Source: Synechococcus sp. CC9605 (GTDB lineage Bacteria > Cyanobacteriota > Cyanobacteriia > PCC-6307 > Cyanobiaceae). From it: a DNA stretch of 64,000 bases. Made by a program: the position numbers and the translations under genes. This document shows positions 37,117-45,030 of this stretch, piece by piece. The DNA is taken from the NCBI RefSeq assembly GCF_000012625.1, contig NC_007516.1, forward strand, positions 372,001 through 436,000. The letters are read 5' to 3'. The stretch's first letter is position 1. The number at the start of each line of letters is the position of its first letter. Under the pieces are notes generated by a model. The model did no database searches and had not been told where the DNA came from. It saw only the letters and a program-made list of their open reading frames with translations.

Positions 37117-37374
37117 TCAGTCTTCCAGAATGAAGTTGCCGTCGCCTTCGCTGTTCTCAAGCAACGCGTCCAGCTGACGAGCGTGGTCACCGTTGTCCTT
37201 GTCGAGGGCGGCCAGCATGGATTCAGCCATTGCTCGCCGTCCTTCCACATCGCGATGACCTTCTCGGGCCGCGGCCTGTTCCACCTGGCGCCGGGCACTG
37301 GCCAGGCTGATGCTCAGTCGACTCGCCAACTGGGCACAAAGTTTGACGAGGGTGGGGTCTTGAATCGCGGCCAT
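37117..37374 (-). CDS. Small conserved hypothetical protein
   Basis: 85 residues from ATG 37374 (MAAIQDPTLVKLCAQLASRL). It looks all-helical with an acidic C-terminus (LLENSEGDGNFILED) and has Arg/Gln/Ala-rich middle (ARRQVEQAAAREGH). I do not recognise it. It lies between RNase D (convergent) and the lipid-A-synthase-like gene, in the same orientation as the latter, 19 bp away, suggesting one transcript. Confidence 0.6.
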   Translation of the reverse strand: MAAIQDPTLVKLCAQLASRLSISLASARRQVEQAAAREGHRDVEGRRAMAESMLAALDKDNGDHARQLDALLENSEGDGNFILED

Positions 37375-37393
37375 CGCAACCAACCGGGGATCT

Positions 37394-38704
37394 TCAGTAT
37401 CCGTTGAAGCGATCCAGGATCAGGCGTGCCAGCTGATCGCTCCCCCCTGCTGGCCCCATCCGCTGCGACCCGATCCGTCCCAGATGGGAGCGGAGTTCCG
37501 GTTCAGCCAGAAGCACTTCGAGCCGTCTAGTGAGCTCGGATTCATCAGAGCAGGGACGAACCGCTCCCCCCAACAGGCGGCTCTGACGGCGGGCGAAGCC
37601 TGGCTTGAACTGCGGTCCTGGTCCAGGCAGGGACAAGGCCGGAATGCCCAGCCCAACCAGTTGTTCCGTCGCCGTTCCGGCGTTGGCGATGCCGGCTTCT
37701 GCCCAGCCGGCCCATTGGTCAAAGCAACCTCGCCCGATCAGGACCAGACAGGCTCCTTTCACCCAGCAGGCTTCGGCACCCAGTAGGTCCGAAGGCGGAA
37801 GGCTGCGTCGAAACCCCAGTTGCTCAAGACTGTCGCTCAGAACCTCTGCATCGGGTTGGGCGCCCACGGCCACGAGCAGTGCCATCGGCACACGGCCGGT
37901 CAGCGCCATGGCACTGCGAACCAACCGCTGCAGGTTTCGCTGGGCCTCCGGCATGCGACTTCCGCAGAGCAGGAGCACTCGGCGGCAGCGTTCCAGGGCC
38001 GATGGCAGCGGTTGGATCTGGAGCCCATCCATCATCGGATTTCCCGGTGCAAGGGCGCCCACGCCCTTGCGCTGCAAGCCACGGGCTGTGAGCCGATCAC
38101 GCATGGCCACCAGTTGACAGCGGCGTGAGCGCATCAGGCGCCATTCCCAGGGATCCCACTCACTGCCCTTGAGCCGGTGGTAGCAGTCGCTTTTGGCCCC
38201 TCCAGGACCACTGAGCCAGGTGTAGTCGCTTTTGGGAGTGCCGATGAAGCCGAAGGGAGCGCCACTGCTCCAGGCCATCAGCAGTGGCAGTAAATCGCCA
38301 ACGGCAACGATGGGTTGGCGCTCATGGCCCAGGCGGCACACCAAGCGCCATTGACTCCAACTCAGACTGGGGAGTCCAGCCCTGACGTCTGCCAGCAGAC
38401 CTCTCAGGCTTTGGTTGCTGAAGCCACCGCTGGGCAGGGCCGCTTTCGGCCCCAGGCATGTCAACCATCCCTGCTGAACCGCAGAATCAAAGACCCGGCC
38501 GGCGCCCACCAAAGGGAGCACGGTCAGGGGGCGTCGCGGTGCGCGCCGATGCACGGCCTGGATGATCCGCAGGGTGATCATGTCTTCGCCGTGGCCGTTG
38601 CAGAGAAACAGCAGAGAGCCAGGGCCATGGCTGATACGATCCCCTGATGGGGACAGCTGTTCCCGGGCGGCGGCATGGCCAAGTGGTAAGGCAGAGGATT
38701 GCAA
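37394..38704 (-). CDS. Lipid-A-disaccharide-synthase-like protein
   Basis: Up to 436 residues. LLFLCNGHGEDMITLRII at the start of the conserved part, VAVGDLLPLLMAW, PGNPMMDGL and GTATEQLVGLGIPALSLPG are the pattern of the cyanobacterial LpxB-related family (glycosyltransferase-B fold). Its exact product is unknown. The only ordinary start, TTG 38704, lies antisense within tRNA-Cys; CTG 38656 is the next option and no ATG precedes the conserved motif. See findings. Confidence 0.75.
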   Translation of the reverse strand: MQSSALPLGHAAAREQLSPSGDRISHGPGSLLFLCNGHGEDMITLRIIQAVHRRAPRRPLTVLPLVGAGRVFDSAVQQGWLTCLGPKAALPSGGFSNQSLRGLLADVRAGLPSLSWSQWRLVCRLGHERQPIVAVGDLLPLLMAWSSGAPFGFIGTPKSDYTWLSGPGGAKSDCYHRLKGSEWDPWEWRLMRSRRCQLVAMRDRLTARGLQRKGVGALAPGNPMMDGLQIQPLPSALERCRRVLLLCGSRMPEAQRNLQRLVRSAMALTGRVPMALLVAVGAQPDAEVLSDSLEQLGFRRSLPPSDLLGAEACWVKGACLVLIGRGCFDQWAGWAEAGIANAGTATEQLVGLGIPALSLPGPGPQFKPGFARRQSRLLGGAVRPCSDESELTRRLEVLLAEPELRSHLGRIGSQRMGPAGGSDQLARLILDRFNGY

Positions 38705-38739
38705 ATCCTTTATCCCCAGTTCGAATCTGGGTGCCGCCT
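38669..38739 (+). tRNA. tRNA-Cys (anticodon GCA)
   Basis: 71 nt: acceptor arms GGCGGCA and TGCCGCC with discriminator T, D-arm GCC AAGTGGTAA GGC, anticodon stem GAGGA/TCCTT around TTGCAAA (anticodon GCA), T-arm CCCAGTTCGAATCTGGG. CCA is not encoded. It overlaps, in antisense, the only ordinary start codon of the LpxB-like gene. Confidence 0.95.
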
Positions 38740-38750
38740 TTGAATCCTCA

Positions 38751-39224
38751 TCACAGTTGAGCCTCCGCGCTCATTTCGGCAACGTTGCGTGAGTGACTCT
38801 CGCAGCTGACGGTGCCTGCAGCAATCCAGCAACGCCCCTCGGCCATGCGGGTTGCAGGAAGACCCGTGGGGAGGCCTCTGGCATCAAACCGGACCCAGGA
38901 GGTGCTGAGCAGGCTTCCACTCCAGCGGCGTGAATCCACACGGCAGCCGGAGTTGTCGCAGCTAAGCGGATTGCCATGGTCTTCATCAAGGCTGACGAAG
39001 CTCAACTGGTAGCTGCCGCCTGTTGTTTGATCGTCTCCGATGAAACGAAGCCGCAGGCCACTGCTTCCGTTCGCGCTGATCTGCAGGCGTTCGCAGGCCA
39101 GAGAACGCCCCCCAACGACGATGCGGCAATGCGCAGGGCTTTGCTCCAGACGGCCAAAGCTCAGCTTTGGTTCTGCCGCTGCCGGGACGGCGAGCAGCAG
39201 TGGCGCCATCCACAGTTGGATCAT
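38751..39224 (-). CDS. Hypothetical exported protein
   Basis: 157 residues from ATG 39224. Residues 1-17 (MIQLWMAPLLLAVPAAA) look like a signal peptide with cleavage after AAA. The mature part has several cysteines (about six), suggesting disulfides in the periplasm. No family recognised. Its ATG shares one base with the stop of the upstream Cys-rich small gene (TGATG), so the two are translated together. Ends 12 bp from tRNA-Cys. Confidence 0.65.
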   Translation of the reverse strand: MIQLWMAPLLLAVPAAAEPKLSFGRLEQSPAHCRIVVGGRSLACERLQISANGSSGLRLRFIGDDQTTGGSYQLSFVSLDEDHGNPLSCDNSGCRVDSRRWSGSLLSTSWVRFDARGLPTGLPATRMAEGRCWIAAGTVSCESHSRNVAEMSAEAQL

Positions 39225-39382
39225 CAGTAATCGCTGTCGGCGACGCACATGCCCAGGCAGCGAATGCCATTGCTGGCGGTTCTGCGGCAGTGGTTGCAGA
39301 GAATGCGTTCTTCCTCGAGGTTCGATCCCTCTACGGCCTGATCGGTCGATCTCGCAGGTTCCTGTGCGGGGGATGCGGTCAT
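39224..39382 (-). CDS. Small cysteine-rich protein
   Basis: 52 residues from ATG 39382. The last half reads LEEERILCNHCRRTASNGIR then CLGMC: CxxC followed after 10 residues by CxxxC, a compact zinc or Fe-S binding pattern. The N-terminal half is polar. I have no family name. Its start codon overlaps by two bases the start of the aldo/keto reductase on the other strand. Confidence 0.6.
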   Translation of the reverse strand: MTASPAQEPARSTDQAVEGSNLEEERILCNHCRRTASNGIRCLGMCVADSDY

Positions 39383-40397
39383 GACGCAGCGAGACGGGTT
39401 GATGGCGATCATGGCTGGCAGCAGCATCGCCCCGTTGAACGGCATCGGTTTTGGCACCTGGGCCTGGGGCAACAAGGCGGTTTGGGGGTACGACGCCCAG
39501 CGGGACGACAATCGACTTCGCGCCACGTTTCGTCAGGCCCTCAGCTCTGGGCTCAACTTGATCGACACCGCGGATTCCTATGGAACGGGGAGCCTGAGTG
39601 GACGCAGTGAAGCGCTGCTTGGCGACTTCATCGCCGAGTTGCCTGCCCTGCGGCGATCCCAGTTGACGGTGGCCACGAAGCTGGCCCCATTTCCCTGGCG
39701 CTGGGGGCGTCGGGGCTTTGATGCCGCCTTTGAATCCAGTCGAATACGGCTTAAAGGGCAGCTGCGGCGGGTGCAGTTGCACTGGAGCACGGCCCGCTAC
39801 GCGCCCTGGCAGGAGACAGGCCTTCTTGATGGCTTGGCTGAGCTCGTTCTGGCTGGCCGGGTGGACGAGTTGGGGGTGTCCAACCTGGGCCCCCAACGCC
39901 TCGTGTTGCTCCATCGCCGTCTGTTGGAGCGCGGCGTTTCCTTGCGCAGCATTCAGGTGCAGTGTTCGCTGTTGGCACCTGCGGATGATCAGCTGCGCGA
40001 GTTGATCGCCGTCAGCAGAGACCTTGGCGTGGAGGTCTTGGCCTACAGCCCTCTGGCTTTCGGCGTGCTGGGTTGTGCTCCTGGGGCTGAGGAGAAACGT
40101 TCTGCCACTTGGTTGAGACGACGTCTGTTCCAGCGCCTGCTTCCGGCCAGCCTTGAGTTGCGCAGTGCGGTGCAGGCGATCGCAAGCGAGCGCGGGGCTT
40201 CGATGGTTCAAGTTGCTTTGAACTGGTGCAGAGCTCTTGGCACAACGCCGATTCCGGGGCTGCGAACTCCAGAACAGGCCAGGGATGTCTCCACCGCACT
40301 GGAGTGGTCAATGTCACAGCACGAGCTTCAGACCTTGGATGCGGCCCGGCTCCGATGCAGCGAGCGAATGCCCGCCAATCCCTTCCAGAGTCGCTGA
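39381..40397 (+). CDS. Aldo/keto reductase
   Basis: 338 residues. GTWAWGNKAVWG, GLNLIDTADSYGTGSLSG (catalytic Asp/Tyr region), ATKLAPFPWR (Lys), LGVSNLGPQRL and YSPLAFGVLG identify an aldo/keto reductase of the YajO/Gpr-like class; it uses NADPH to reduce carbonyls. The start may be ATG 39381, or Met at 39402 or 39411, since the family homology begins after residue 16. No intergenic space exists to the divergent small gene. Confidence 0.88.
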   Translation: MTQRDGLMAIMAGSSIAPLNGIGFGTWAWGNKAVWGYDAQRDDNRLRATFRQALSSGLNLIDTADSYGTGSLSGRSEALLGDFIAELPALRRSQLTVATKLAPFPWRWGRRGFDAAFESSRIRLKGQLRRVQLHWSTARYAPWQETGLLDGLAELVLAGRVDELGVSNLGPQRLVLLHRRLLERGVSLRSIQVQCSLLAPADDQLRELIAVSRDLGVEVLAYSPLAFGVLGCAPGAEEKRSATWLRRRLFQRLLPASLELRSAVQAIASERGASMVQVALNWCRALGTTPIPGLRTPEQARDVSTALEWSMSQHELQTLDAARLRCSERMPANPFQSR

Positions 40398-40406
40398 GCG
40401 TTGTGC

Positions 40407-41039
40407 TCAGGCTTCGGAGGCGGATTCTGGAGCCGGGCTCACCACCACCGGGAGGCTGTCGCCGTCATTGCGAATCGGAATGACTTTGTCCTGGGAGAGT
40501 TCCAGGCGAGTGGGGGCAGGGGGAGTGTCCTGTTGCTGGGCGCAGGCGGCGAGGGCTTCCTGCAGCAAGGAATCAAAGGTGGCCCCAGGAAGACGATGCC
40601 GGGCGACCTCGAGAAAGGTGCGCGGAAGCGATTCGCCTGCAGCGCTCCTCAGAGCAGGATTGTTCTGACGATGCTCTTGTTCGTCCTGAATGGCGCGGAT
40701 GAACCGGCGTGTGACGTCGCGTTTGGTGGACGCCTTGATCAGGGTGTCGCGCTCTTGAGGACCATGGCTGAGCTCCTGCTCCATGTCTTGAATCCGCCGT
40801 TCGAGGCTCTCCAAAACCTCCTGGGCTTCCTTGCCGATGTGCGCGAGTTGCCCATCCGAAAGGTGGGGCATGTCAGCCACGAACACCTTGCCATGATCAC
40901 GGAGCGTGAGAAAGGTTGGTCGTGCGCCTTGTCTGTAGCCCTGTTGCCTGACCTGGCCTGAAGGCAATGGACGTCTTGGAGGTATCGGACCTGCAGACGA
41001 TCGACGGCGCGTAATGCGCTGGGGTTTATCAAAAGGCAT
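40407..41039 (-). CDS. Conserved hypothetical protein with coiled-coil and basic N-terminus
   Basis: 210 residues from ATG 41039 (MPFDKPQRITRRRSSAGPIP). A basic, Pro/Gly-rich N-terminus of about 40 residues is followed by FLTLRDHGKVFVADMPHLSD, a predicted coiled coil (HIGKEAQEVLESLERRIQDM) and a helical region. Tail is Pro/Ser-rich. Conserved-looking but not recognised; may bind nucleic acid through its basic end. Convergent with the aldo/keto reductase. Confidence 0.6.
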   Translation of the reverse strand: MPFDKPQRITRRRSSAGPIPPRRPLPSGQVRQQGYRQGARPTFLTLRDHGKVFVADMPHLSDGQLAHIGKEAQEVLESLERRIQDMEQELSHGPQERDTLIKASTKRDVTRRFIRAIQDEQEHRQNNPALRSAAGESLPRTFLEVARHRLPGATFDSLLQEALAACAQQQDTPPAPTRLELSQDKVIPIRNDGDSLPVVVSPAPESASEA

Positions 41040-41158
41040 TGAAAAAAGATGTATTGACGCCGCTATCGGAGAAAATTCCGATTGTGCATATCGGCAGCTT
41101 ATTAGATCCCTTCTGGGCCGGTGGTCTGCGGTGTCAAACCCGTCTGAAACTGACGCAA

Positions 41159-42196
41159 TCAGGCAGGCACACCTTCCAGAACAGCAGCGTTGCCTGGGGT
41201 GTTGGAGGTCACGTTGCCAATCAACCAAGCCTGATGGTTCTTGCCGCGGCAATGCTCGATCACAGCGTCTTCGCTCCTCGCTGGCACCACCAGGCAGAAG
41301 CCGATGCCGAGGTTGAACGTGTGCCAAAGGTCCCGTTCGGGAATGTTTCCGGCCTCCTGCAGCCATCGGAACAGGGTTGGCCTTGTCCAGCTGGAGGCAT
41401 CGATGCGCGCAGAGCAGCCTTCCGGCAGGCAGCGCGGCAGGTTTTCGGGGAGTCCTCCGCCGGTGATGTGGGCCATGCCGTGGAGCTCGCATCCGCTCTG
41501 CATCAGGTGCTGCACCAGGTCGGCATACAGGGTTGTTGGCGCCAGCAGGTCGCCGATCAGAGGGCGCTGGTTGTCGCCATACACGGTGTTCGCATCTGCA
41601 TTGGCCTTCTCCAGCACCTTGCGCACCAGGCTGAAGCCGTTGCTGTGCACGCCGCTGCTGGCCACGCCGATCACGCTGTCGCCAGGCTGGATGCGCTGGC
41701 CGTCGATGAGCTCGTCTTCTTCGACAACCGCCACACAAAAGCCGGCGATGTCATAGCGCCCCTGGGGGTAGAACCCAGGCATCTCGGCCGTTTCGCCGCC
41801 GAGCAGGGCGCAGCCGCTCTGTCTGCAGCCATCGGCGATGCCTTCAACAACCTCGGCCATTGCCGATGGCGCTAAGGCCCCGGTGGCCATGTAATCCAGG
41901 AAAAACAGCGGCGCGGCTCCTGAGGTGATCACGTCGTTGACGCACATCGCCACCAGGTCGATGCCCACGCCGTGATGGCTGCCATGTTCTTGAGCCAGTT
42001 CCAGTTTGGTTCCCACGCCATCGGTGCCTGACACCAGCAGGGGCTTGCGCATTCCTGCTGGAAGACTCATTAGACCGCCAAAACCACCAAGGCCGCCGAT
42101 GACCTCCGGTCGGTGGGTGGCTTCCACAGACGCCTTGATGCGCTGCACGAACGCGCGCCCGGCCTCTACGTCAACTCCAGCGCTCTTGTAATCCAT
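41159..42196 (-). CDS. purM: Phosphoribosylformylglycinamidine cyclo-ligase
   Basis: 345 residues from ATG 42196 ([20 protein letters not shown]). [37 protein letters not shown] and [13 protein letters not shown] are PurM signatures. It makes AIR in purine synthesis from FGAM with ATP. Length is normal. Divergent from rlpA with a 320-bp gap. Confidence 0.97.
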   Translation of the reverse strand: MDYKSAGVDVEAGRAFVQRIKASVEATHRPEVIGGLGGFGGLMSLPAGMRKPLLVSGTDGVGTKLELAQEHGSHHGVGIDLVAMCVNDVITSGAAPLFFLDYMATGALAPSAMAEVVEGIADGCRQSGCALLGGETAEMPGFYPQGRYDIAGFCVAVVEEDELIDGQRIQPGDSVIGVASSGVHSNGFSLVRKVLEKANADANTVYGDNQRPLIGDLLAPTTLYADLVQHLMQSGCELHGMAHITGGGLPENLPRCLPEGCSARIDASSWTRPTLFRWLQEAGNIPERDLWHTFNLGIGFCLVVPARSEDAVIEHCRGKNHQAWLIGNVTSNTPGNAAVLEGVPA

Positions 42197-42516
42197 GGAA
42201 TGAATCCGATGCATTGATCCTGCAATGCCGCGGAGCCTGTGCTGATTGTTCCGTCGGCACAACATTTGATTGCCTGCGCTTATAAGCCGTTAGATCTCGG
42301 CTTATGAACCAGGACTTGCGCTCTGTCGTTGATCTGTCAGTCAGCACGCGGATTGGCAGTGGAGGCAGGGCTGGTTGGTTGTGCCGATCGTTGTGATGGC
42401 GCCCAGTTTCTTTTCAGGAGCACTTTTTTTAGGTTCACAGCAATCTTTTCTAGTGAGGCCCGCCAACGGCAGAGAACTGTGCGTTCAGTTCCAAGACCTA
42501 GGCTAAGCCGCTCTGC
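42197..42516. promoter_or_regulatory. purM-rlpA divergent intergenic region
   Basis: 320 bp between two divergent genes, so it should contain both promoters. It contains a perfect inverted repeat (see 42282) and a T-run with TTTTTTTAGG near 42424. I see no convincing protein-coding stretch and no RNA cloverleaf. Its length would allow a small RNA, but I have no positive evidence. Confidence 0.5.
42282..42305. repeat. Perfect inverted repeat upstream of purM
   Basis: ATAAGCCG and CGGCTTAT (8-bp arms) flank TTAGATCT, which is itself an A/T-rich partial palindrome (AGATCT). Located 86 bp upstream of the purM ATG and 212 bp upstream of rlpA. The position between divergent promoters suits an operator; no T-tract is attached. 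Confidence 0.5.
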
Positions 42517-43056
42517 ATGCGAGTCCTTCTGACGCTGGCCACGCTCTCTGGAGCGATTTCAGGCAGTGCAGCCCTCCTGCCTGTCGTGGCGTGTGATTTC
42601 CTCTCGGTCAACGGTGCAGAGCCGCTTGACCCTCTGGATCTGGTGGTCGAGCCCCAAGCCCCTGAGCTGCAAGCAACCCTTCCTTCTGCGGAGGTCAAAC
42701 CGGTCCTTGCACCTCCTTCCTCTGAGCTCCCCAAGCCGAAGCTGAAGGTTGTACCGGAGGTGGTGAAAGTCATCACTGGTGAAGCCAGTTGGTATGGCCC
42801 CGGTTTTTATGGCAACCGCACCGCCAATGGTGAGGTTTACAGACGCGGCACGATGACGGCAGCCCACCGTGCGCTTCCTTTTGGTACGAAAGTGCGCGTC
42901 ACCAACCTCTGGAACGGGCGCACGGCCGTAATCCGCATCAACGATCGCGGACCTTTCATCGATCACCGGGTGATCGACCTTGGCCACGGTGCCGCCTCTG
43001 ATCTGGGGTTGACCGCCTCTGGAATCGCCCAAGTCAAGCTTGAGGTGCTGCGCTGA
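42517..43056 (+). CDS. rlpA: Septal ring lytic transglycosylase RlpA family protein
   Basis: 179 residues. Hydrophobic N-terminal signal (residues 2-24), a Pro-rich linker, then the double-psi beta-barrel: GEASWYGPGFYGNRTANGEV, GTMTAAHRALPFGTKVRVTN and RINDRGPFIDHRVIDLG. The Cys at residue 26 region (VVACDFLS) could be a lipobox-like site. The RlpA fold cleaves naked glycan strands at septa in some bacteria. Stop overlaps the presumed CTG start of panC-cmk. Confidence 0.88.
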   Translation: MRVLLTLATLSGAISGSAALLPVVACDFLSVNGAEPLDPLDLVVEPQAPELQATLPSAEVKPVLAPPSSELPKPKLKVVPEVVKVITGEASWYGPGFYGNRTANGEVYRRGTMTAAHRALPFGTKVRVTNLWNGRTAVIRINDRGPFIDHRVIDLGHGAASDLGLTASGIAQVKLEVLR

Positions 43057-44570
43057 GCTGCGCCGTTCTCTCCACCCAGGCCGAGCTGGAACGCTTCCGG
43101 GCCAACCTCAGTGGGCCGCTGCAATTCGTGCCCACCATGGGGGGGCTGCACCAAGGCCACGGTGAATTGATTCGCCGGGCCTCGGAACAGGGGCCTGTGC
43201 TGGTGAGTGTGTTCGTCAACCCACTCCAATTCGGGCCAGCTGAAGACTTTGATCGCTACCCGCGAACGCTTGAAGCGGATCGGGGTTTAGCCGAATGTTG
43301 TGGTGCTCACGCCCTTTGGGCTCCGAGTGTTGATGCCATCTATCCAAGTGGGCTCCCGTCAGCGGTGTCGCGCTCAGCACCGGCAGGCCTGCAGACCCAT
43401 CTTTGTGGAGCTTCCCGTCCCGGTCACTTTGATGGTGTGGTCACGGTCGTGGCCCGGCTGCTGCAGCTGGTGGAGCCGTCTTGCCTTTGGCTGGGTGAGA
43501 AGGATTGGCAGCAGCTGGTGATCCTGCGCCGGCTCGTGGTCGATCTTGATCTGGGCGTGGTGGTGAAGGGCGTTCCCACCGTTCGTGAATCTGATGGTCT
43601 GGCCTTGAGTTCCCGCAACCAATACCTTTTCCCCGCTGATCGGGCTCGAGCCGCTGCTCTGCCTGCGGCACTGCGTCATGCCGATCCCAGTGATCCTGAG
43701 AGTTCAGTGCGTCAGAGCCTCGCTAAAGCAGGGCTCGAAGTGGAGTATGTAGAGAGGGTCGACCCCCGCACCCTTCAGCCCTGTGGCCCTGAAACGGCCA
43801 TTTCACTGTTGGCCGCGGCGGTGCGTTGCGGGACGACCCGTTTGATTGATCACGTCTTCCTGATGACCCGCCAGCCTCTTGTTGCCATCGATGGCCCTGC
43901 CGGTGCTGGCAAAAGCACCGTTACTCGCGCCTTTGCTGAGCGGATGGGGCTGGTTTACCTCGACACCGGCGCGATGTACCGATCGGTGACCTGGTTGGTG
44001 CAACAGAACGGTGTGGACCACCAGGATGCGGTGTCGATTGCACCGCTGTTGAACGACCTCGACCTTCAGCTGAAGTCGTTGCCCGGTGGTGGCCAGCAGG
44101 TGTTGGTGAACGGGCAGGACGTAAGTGATGCGATTCGCTCGCCGGAGGTCACAGCGTCGGTTTCGGCAGTGGCCGCCCATCGTTGCGTTAGGCAAGCCCT
44201 GACCGCTCAACAGAAAGCGATGGGTGCCAAGGGTGGCTTGGTGGCAGAAGGCCGCGACATCGGCACTGCTGTTTTCCCGGATGCTGATCTGAAGGTTTTT
44301 CTCACAGCCACGGTGGGCGAACGGGCCCGGCGGCGGGCACTGGATCTGGAGCAGCGGGGTTTCCCGGTGCCCGAGCGATCTGAGCTCGAAGCGCAGATCG
44401 CCGAACGGGATCACCTCGACAGCACCCGCGAGGAGGCTCCTCTGGTGCAGGCGGACGATGCCCTGGAGCTTGTGACCGATGGCATGAGCATTGAGGCTGT
44501 GATCGACGCCTTGGTGGGGCAGTTCCGGTCTCGGGTGGGTGAAGAGGCCTGGCCTACGCCAGCGGGCTGA
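43053..44570 (+). CDS. panC/cmk: Bifunctional pantoate ligase/cytidylate kinase
   Basis: The N-terminal half is PanC: LQFVPTMGGLHQGHGELIRR, FVNPLQFGPAEDFDRYPRT and GEKDWQQLVILRR. The C-terminal half from about 43875 is cytidylate kinase: VAIDGPAGAGKSTVTRAFAE and EGRDIGTAVFPDADLKVFL. The fusion is known in cyanobacteria (pantothenate and pyrimidine-nucleotide metabolism). The conserved PanC N-terminus VLSTQAELERF lies before GTG 43128, the first ordinary start. In frame upstream are only CTG 43053, overlapping the rlpA stop as CTGA, and a TGA at 43041; I therefore place the start at CTG. Confidence 0.88.
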   Translation: MSCAVLSTQAELERFRANLSGPLQFVPTMGGLHQGHGELIRRASEQGPVLVSVFVNPLQFGPAEDFDRYPRTLEADRGLAECCGAHALWAPSVDAIYPSGLPSAVSRSAPAGLQTHLCGASRPGHFDGVVTVVARLLQLVEPSCLWLGEKDWQQLVILRRLVVDLDLGVVVKGVPTVRESDGLALSSRNQYLFPADRARAAALPAALRHADPSDPESSVRQSLAKAGLEVEYVERVDPRTLQPCGPETAISLLAAAVRCGTTRLIDHVFLMTRQPLVAIDGPAGAGKSTVTRAFAERMGLVYLDTGAMYRSVTWLVQQNGVDHQDAVSIAPLLNDLDLQLKSLPGGGQQVLVNGQDVSDAIRSPEVTASVSAVAAHRCVRQALTAQQKAMGAKGGLVAEGRDIGTAVFPDADLKVFLTATVGERARRRALDLEQRGFPVPERSELEAQIAERDHLDSTREEAPLVQADDALELVTDGMSIEAVIDALVGQFRSRVGEEAWPTPAG

Positions 44571-45030
44571 GCTCGTCGAGCAGGTTGGCGCAGGCATCCT
44601 CGAGCAGATCGAGCACATGCTCGAAACCCGCCTCGCCCCCGTAGTAAGGATCAGGCACCTCCGTTTCGGAGAATCCCCGGGCATAGCTGAGCATGGGCTT
44701 GATGCTGGCCGTTGCTCGAGGCCCAGCTTCGCGAGCCAGTCCCTGGACGGCCGTGAGATTGTCGTCGTCCATGGTGAGCACCAGATCGAAACTCGAGAAA
44801 TCGTCGAGGCTGATCTGTCGAGCGCGGCTGGGGAGGTTGATGCCGCGGCGGTTGGCAGCAGCCTGCATGCGTCGGTCCGCCGGATTGCCCACATGCCATC
44901 CGCCCGTTCCTGCGGAATCCACCACGAACTGATCACTGAGACCGCGTTCTTCGAGCAGATGTAGGAAGACGCCTTCGGCTGCTGGTGAGCGGCAGATGTT
45001 GCCGAGGCAGACGAATAATACTTTAATCAT
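44554..45030 (-). CDS. Low-molecular-weight protein-tyrosine phosphatase
   Basis: 158 residues. The P-loop VCLGNICRSPAAEGVF (CxxxxxR(S)) is at residues 8-23 and the general acid Asp is in EVPDPYYGG. LMW-PTPs dephosphorylate tyrosine-phosphorylated proteins. It overlaps the rpcG stop by 8 bp and lies tail-to-tail with panC-cmk. In marine Synechococcus, the PBS rod locus typically starts beside a gene of this family, so it marks the island edge. Confidence 0.93.
   Translation of the reverse strand: MIKVLFVCLGNICRSPAAEGVFLHLLEERGLSDQFVVDSAGTGGWHVGNPADRRMQAAANRRGINLPSRARQISLDDFSSFDLVLTMDDDNLTAVQGLAREAGPRATASIKPMLSYARGFSETEVPDPYYGGEAGFEHVLDLLEDACANLLDELSPLA

Noticed and set aside
39225-40211. N-terminal extension of the 157-residue exported protein to 486 residues
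   Set aside because: The extension runs antisense through the aldo/keto reductase and lacks any domain; the signal-peptide start at 39224 is far better.
42197-42516. Possible 6S RNA or other structured RNA gene
   Set aside because: Apart from one short palindrome there is no long rod-like complementarity; the region is better explained as two promoters.
43803-44936. A 377-codon minus-strand frame across cmk
   Set aside because: Shadow of panC-cmk and of the phosphatase; no motif.
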